From: UBA4742 sp963773335
Lineage (GTDB): Bacteria; Actinomycetota; Acidimicrobiia; Acidimicrobiales; Acidimicrobilacustridaceae
NCBI GenBank assembly: GCA_963773335.1
Contig: CAVZAT010000004.1
Span: 310,001 to 374,000, forward strand
Length of the DNA stretch: 64,000 bases
Direction: 5' to 3'
The translations under genes and the position numbers were made by a program. The notes beneath the pieces are model-generated. The model was not told the DNA's origin. It ran no database searches and saw only the letters and a program-made list of their open reading frames with translations. Of this stretch, positions 60,266 to 64,000 are shown piece by piece (positions within the stretch are counted from its first letter, which is position 1; every line of letters starts with the position of its first letter).

Positions 60266-61105
60266 TCAGGAGTCGAGGGCGGCGCGAACCGAGGCGATGA
60301 ACCGTCCGGCACCGGCCGGCCCTTCGCCGTCGAGCAGGCGGCGCACCAGGGCGCTGCCGATCACCACGCCGTCGGCGACCTCGCACACCGCCCGGGCCTG
60401 CTCCGGGTTGGAGACCCCCACGCCGACCAGCACGGGCTTGTCCGTGAGGGCCTTGAGGCGGCCGGCGATGACCAGCGAGGTCGCGGCCAGGTGGTCGCGC
60501 TCACCGGTCACCCCCAACAGACCCACGGCATAGACGAACCCCCGGGCCCGCTGGCACACCCGATCCAGGCGGTCGTCAGACGCAGTGGGCGCGGCCAGCA
60601 GCACCGTCTCCACCCCACCCCAGTCCGCCGATCGGGCCCACGGGCCGACCTCCTCGAGTGGGAGATCCGGGAGGATGGCGGCCGCCACCCCGCACTCGGC
60701 CAGCGAGGCGGCGAAGCGGCGCAGTCCCATGCGCGCCGCGATGTTGTAGTAGGTCATGACGGCCAACGGCACCCCGGCATCGACGTGGCGCAGGCCGTCG
60801 AGGATGGACACCGGGGTGGCTCCCGAGGCCAGGGCCTTCTCGCTGGCGGCCTGGATCACCGGGCCGTCCATCACCGGATCGCTGAACGGGATGCCGATCT
60901 CGATGGCGTCGGCCCCGGCGTCGGCCACCGCCTCCACCGCGGCCAGCCAGTCCGGACCCAATCCCCCGGTCACATAGGGCACCACGAGCTTGCGCCCCGC
61001 GGCCCGGGCGCGGCGCAGGGCGATCTCGAGAGACCCCTGCACCTCTGGCGGCGCGGGCACCGTCGGATCGAAGGCGCCGGGCTCTTGCGGATAGGGGGAT
61101 GCCAC
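60266..61105 (-). CDS. trpA: Tryptophan synthase alpha chain
   Basis: 279 residues. VPYVTGGLGPDWLAAVEAVA, GADAIEIGIPFSDPVMDGPV (catalytic Glu and Asp), MTYYNIAARMGLRRFAASLA, VAAAILPDLPLEEVGPW and LVGVGVSNPEQARAVCEVAD. It splits indole-3-glycerol phosphate and channels indole to TrpB. The GTG at 61105 follows trpB by 13 bp. No frameshift. Confidence 0.97.
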   Translation of the reverse strand: MASPYPQEPGAFDPTVPAPPEVQGSLEIALRRARAAGRKLVVPYVTGGLGPDWLAAVEAVADAGADAIEIGIPFSDPVMDGPVIQAASEKALASGATPVSILDGLRHVDAGVPLAVMTYYNIAARMGLRRFAASLAECGVAAAILPDLPLEEVGPWARSADWGGVETVLLAAPTASDDRLDRVCQRARGFVYAVGLLGVTGERDHLAATSLVIAGRLKALTDKPVLVGVGVSNPEQARAVCEVADGVVIGSALVRRLLDGEGPAGAGRFIASVRAALDS

Positions 61106-61118
61106 CGGCGCGGAGGGC

Positions 61119-62306
61119 TCATCCCAGGATGTCCATCATCTGGGCCACATCCTTGTCCCCCCTCCCCGACAGGTTGACCAGCACCACCTGCCCGGCCAGC
61201 TCGTCTCTGGCCCGCGACAGCCAGGCCAGGGCGTGGGCCGGCTCGAGGGCGGGGATGATCCCTTCGGTACGTGACAACAGGGCGAAGGCGTCGATCACCT
61301 CGGCGTCGGTCACCGTCTCGTAGCGGGCCCGGCCGACCGAAGCCAGGTACGAGTGCTCCGGGCCGACCCCCGGGTAGTCCAACCCGGCGGAGATCGACTG
61401 GGCCTCGAGCACCTGCCCGAATTCGTCCTGCAGGAGATACGAGCGCATGCCGTGCACGATCCCGGGAGCACCACGGGTGACCGCGGCCCCGCCGGCAGGT
61501 TCGACCCCCACCAGCCCGGCCGAGGAGTCCACGAAGCCGGAGAAGATCCCCATGGCGTTCGATCCGCCGCCCACACAGGCGGCGACAACGTCGGGGACGC
61601 CCCCGTCGAGCAGGGCCGCGCACTGGGTGCGGGCCTCGCGTCCGATCACGCGTTGGAACTCGCGAACCATCCACGGATAGGGATGCGGACCCATGACCGA
61701 ACCCAGGCAGTAGTGGGTGGTCTCGACGGTGGCCACCCAGTCGCGCATGGCCTCGTTGACCGCGTCCTTGAGGGTTCGGCTGCCCGAGCGCGCCGGCACC
61801 ACCTCCGCGCCGAGCAGGCGCATGCGGAACACGTTCAGGGCCTGACGCTCGATGTCCACCTCGCCCATGTACACGGTGCAGGACATGCCCAGCAGCGCGG
61901 CGGCGGTGGCGCTGGCCACGCCGTGCTGGCCCGCGCCGGTCTCGGCCACCAGACGTGACTTGCCCATGCGCCGGGCCAGCAGGGCCTGCCCCAGGACGTT
62001 GTTGATCTTGTGGGAGCCCGTGTGGTTGAGGTCCTCGCGCTTGAGCAGGACCCGCACCTCCAGCTCTGCGGAGAGGCGGTGGCACTCGGTCATCGGCGAC
62101 GGCCGGCCGGCGTAGTCGCGCAGGAGGTCGTCGAGCTCGGAGACGAAGCCAGGGTCACCCCAGGCGTCTCGAAACGCCTCCTCCAGCTCGAGGCAGGCCG
62201 GCATCAGCGTCTCGGGCACGAACCGCCCGCCGAACTCGCCGAACCGTCCGTCGGCCGTCGGTTCGCCCATCGACGCCACGATCTGGGGCGGGTCGGTAGC
62301 GGACAA
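61119..62306 (-). CDS. trpB: Tryptophan synthase beta chain
   Basis: 395 residues. PLP Lys in LNHTGSHKINNVLGQALL, RLVAETGAGQHGVASATAAA, PDVVAACVGGGSNAMGIFSG, and SAGLDYPGVGPEHSYLASVG. Joins indole and serine to tryptophan. The TTG at 62306 is preceded by GAGGAG and lies 50 bp after trpF. Confidence 0.98.
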   Translation of the reverse strand: MSATDPPQIVASMGEPTADGRFGEFGGRFVPETLMPACLELEEAFRDAWGDPGFVSELDDLLRDYAGRPSPMTECHRLSAELEVRVLLKREDLNHTGSHKINNVLGQALLARRMGKSRLVAETGAGQHGVASATAAALLGMSCTVYMGEVDIERQALNVFRMRLLGAEVVPARSGSRTLKDAVNEAMRDWVATVETTHYCLGSVMGPHPYPWMVREFQRVIGREARTQCAALLDGGVPDVVAACVGGGSNAMGIFSGFVDSSAGLVGVEPAGGAAVTRGAPGIVHGMRSYLLQDEFGQVLEAQSISAGLDYPGVGPEHSYLASVGRARYETVTDAEVIDAFALLSRTEGIIPALEPAHALAWLSRARDELAGQVVLVNLSGRGDKDVAQMMDILG

Positions 62307-62356
62307 GGGGGCTCCTCAGAGGGTGCGAACTGGGTGGGACGGCTCGGACGGCGGGT

Positions 62357-63100
62357 TCAACCGGCCGAGCGATCATCTTCCCAGTCGTAGAAGGCCGATC
62401 CCTCATCGGTATCGGTCTGGTCGCCATCGGGGCCCGACGGGTCGCCCTCGCCAGCCATCGGCGCATCCAGGTCGACGGTCTCCTCGCCGAGATCGATCCC
62501 CGCCTGCTTGGCCGCGTTCACGAAGCGCATGAGCTTGGACACGTCCTTGCGGCCCGGCTCACGCTCCACGCCACTCGAGACGTCCACGCCCCAGGGGCGG
62601 ACGCGGGCGATCGCCTCGCCCACGTTCTCCGGCGTCAGGCCGCCGGCCAGGATGACCCGCCGGTCGAGGGGCAGGCCCTCGGCCAACACCCAGTCGAACA
62701 CCTGGCCCGACCCCGGGGTGGGCGAGTCGATCAAGACGGCATCAGCCGCCTGGTACTCGTCGATGCGCTCCAGCATGCGGTCGCCGGCCGCGAAGGCCTG
62801 GATCAGGAACTGCACGCGCTGGCGGATCCACTTGCCCTCGGCTGGGGTCTCGTGGCCGTGCAGCTGCACCCCGTGCAGGCCGGCGGCGTTGACCATCTCG
62901 ACCACCCGACGCGACGCCTCGTCGCGGAACAGACCCAGGGTCATGACCTCAGGTGGCAGGCGGCGAGTGATGTCGCGGACCTGGCTCACCGCGATCTGGC
63001 GCGGCGAGGGAGCGAACACGAAGCCGACGGCGTCGGCGCCCATGGCCACCGCCAACAAGGCATCCTCCTCGTTGGTGATGCCGCAGATCTTGACGAACAC
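62357..63100 (-). CDS. trpF: Phosphoribosylanthranilate isomerase with acidic C-terminal extension
   Basis: 247 residues. VKICGITNEEDALLAVAMGA carries the catalytic Cys, LHGVQLHGHET, DAVLIDSPTPGSGQVFDW (Asp) and ILAGGLTPENVGEAIARVRP, DVSSGVEREPGRKDVSKL. The TIM barrel ends near residue 200; about 35 further residues are acidic and low-complexity (DGDQTDTDEGSAFYDWEDD). GTG start 63100, 6 nt after TACGGT. Third step of tryptophan synthesis from anthranilate. Confidence 0.96.
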   Translation of the reverse strand: MFVKICGITNEEDALLAVAMGADAVGFVFAPSPRQIAVSQVRDITRRLPPEVMTLGLFRDEASRRVVEMVNAAGLHGVQLHGHETPAEGKWIRQRVQFLIQAFAAGDRMLERIDEYQAADAVLIDSPTPGSGQVFDWVLAEGLPLDRRVILAGGLTPENVGEAIARVRPWGVDVSSGVEREPGRKDVSKLMRFVNAAKQAGIDLGEETVDLDAPMAGEGDPSGPDGDQTDTDEGSAFYDWEDDRSAG

Positions 63101-63106
63101 CCCGAC

Positions 63107-63112
63107 ACCGTA
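63107..63112 (-). promoter_or_regulatory. -10 box TACGGT of a leaderless trpF transcript
   Basis: TACGGT on the minus strand ends 6 nt before the GTG at 63100, in the 92-bp gap after trpC. It suggests trpF-trpB-trpA can be transcribed apart from trpC. Confidence 0.45.
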
Positions 63113-63192
63113 CCGGCGCCATCGGCGTCGACGATGGCTTTGATTCAGCCGGCCGAGCCCACACCGGTCTCAGCCGTCGGGTGGTGGCGGGT

Positions 63193-64000
63193 TCAACCCG
63201 CGTTGCGCAACGAGGCCACCGCCGCCTCCGGATCGCCCGAGGTCACCAGCGACTCCCCCACCAGCACGGCGTGGTAGCCGGCGCGGCGCAGCGCAGCGGC
63301 GTCGAGAGCATCGCGCACACCGGACTCGGCCACCGTGACCACCCCCGGTGGCATCGCCGCGGCCAGCCGCACGGCCCGCCCGGTGTCCACCTCGAAGGTG
63401 ATCAGGTCGCGCTGGTTCACCCCGATCAGGTCCGCGCCGATCGCCACCGCCCGCGCCAGTTCCGCCTCGTCGTGGATCTCGACCAGGACGTCCAGATCGA
63501 GCTGGCGGCCGAGGGCGGCGAAGTCGGCCAGCTCCGCGTCGTCGAGGGCGGCCGCGATCAACAGCACGGCGTCGGCGCCCAGCAGGCGGGCATCGACGAC
63601 GTCGCGGGCCGACACGGTGAAGTCCTTGCGCAGCACCGGCAGTCCCGACGCCTGGCGCGCCGAGGCCAGGTCGCCGTCACGGGCCCCGAAGAACTCGACG
63701 TCGGTGAGGACCGACAGGCACGACGCACCGCCGGCCCGATAGGCGCGGGCCAGGGCGGCCGGATCGAGATCGACGGCCAGGTCCCCCTTGGAGGGCGAGC
63801 GACGCTTGACCTCGGCGATGACACCCAGCCCGTTGACCGCGCCTGCCGCGACCGCGGCGCGCCAGCCCCGAGTGGGTTCCAATCCGCCGGCCCGCTCGAC
63901 CAGTCGATCGAGTGGTCGTTGATCGGCGCTGGCCGCGGCCCGATGGGCCTCGAGGATGTGGTCGAGGTAGGTCAGTGAGCCAGACCCTTGCCCGGGTGCG
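63193..64000 (-). CDS. trpC: Indole-3-glycerol phosphate synthase, N-terminus at the window edge
   Basis: The frame runs off the window end with GSGSLTYLDHILEAHRAAAS, the usual N-terminal helix, so perhaps only a few residues are missing. VIAEVKRRSPSKGDLAVDLD carries the catalytic Glu-Lys, SVLTDVEFFGARDGDLASAR, LPVLRKDFTVSARDVVDARL (Lys), IGVNQRDLITFEVD (with Gln for the usual Asn-Asn-Arg second residue kept as NQR) and VTVAESGVRDALDAAALRRA. It closes the indole ring in tryptophan synthesis, upstream of trpF. Confidence 0.95.
   Translation of the reverse strand, partial: APGQGSGSLTYLDHILEAHRAAASADQRPLDRLVERAGGLEPTRGWRAAVAAGAVNGLGVIAEVKRRSPSKGDLAVDLDPAALARAYRAGGASCLSVLTDVEFFGARDGDLASARQASGLPVLRKDFTVSARDVVDARLLGADAVLLIAAALDDAELADFAALGRQLDLDVLVEIHDEAELARAVAIGADLIGVNQRDLITFEVDTGRAVRLAAAMPPGVVTVAESGVRDALDAAALRRAGYHAVLVGESLVTSGDPEAAVASLRNAG

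Overview
The window is very GC-rich DNA (about 70% by eye) with strong third-position GC bias and dense gene packing. Many genes overlap by ATGA, GTGA or TTGA. GTG and TTG starts are common, and a TANNNT -10 box often lies only 6-8 nt before the start codon, the pattern of leaderless transcripts. Together with an ANTAR response regulator, a DUF2510/DUF4328 protein, a DprE1/DprE2/UbiA set, a discrete FAS-II cluster and a monoderm-type Tad pilus locus, this points to an actinomycete. An Acidimicrobiia-like lineage (Iamia/Ilumatobacter type) is my best guess; it is an inference from gene content, not from a marker-gene phylogeny.

Layout. 1-10.6 kb is a surface-glycan island: pseudaminic-acid synthase (edge-truncated), a PseG-PseH fusion, a capsule-type glycosyltransferase, an ExoA-like GT2, a PhyH-type dioxygenase, an FkbM methyltransferase, a Wzx-type flippase, a pseudaminic-acid-associated methylase and a WbaP-like initiating phosphosugar transferase. 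10.6-21.8 kb holds uvrA and uvrB with three GT-C-type membrane proteins between them and a fourth upstream of uvrB. 21.9-25.0 kb is a dprE2-ubiA-dprE1 operon that would make decaprenyl-phosphoryl-arabinose, a plausible donor for GT-C enzymes. 25.1-28.4 kb has coaE and a NarL-type two-component system. 28.6-37.1 kb is a Tad/Flp pilus locus: two Flp pilins on the plus strand face cpaB-cpaE-tadA-tadB(VWA)-tadC on the minus strand, with a membrane protein between.

37.3-43.7 kb carries rpsA, a methyltransferase, a 57-aa membrane peptide, polA, the ANTAR regulator and a small coiled-coil protein. A class II tRNA-Leu(CAA) follows. 44.4-50.1 kb is the fatty-acid synthase set fabD-fabH-fabG-acpP-fabF with fabZ nearby; FabD has an unusual C-terminal biotinyl/lipoyl-like domain. 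50.2-51.7 kb has bcp, an HU protein and a truncated haemoglobin. 51.8-58.8 kb is an Atu/Liu-like acyl-CoA carboxylase operon (beta subunit, biotin-carrying alpha subunit, AtuA-like protein, acyl-CoA dehydrogenase). 59.3-64 kb has a PAPS sulfotransferase and the trpC-trpF-trpB-trpA run, with trpC cut by the window end.

A quality caveat matters for every reader. At least 25 apparent single-base frameshifts break otherwise full-length, conserved genes: the GT-C genes at 13.5-18.2 kb (very densely at 15.2-18.2 kb), tadB, tadC, cpaE, fabH, uvrB, the carboxylase subunits and the AtuA gene. Total lengths are preserved and both flanks of each break are well conserved, so I read them as residual indels in the assembly, not gene decay. 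Coordinates of those genes are outer boundaries, and their conceptual products need frame repair.
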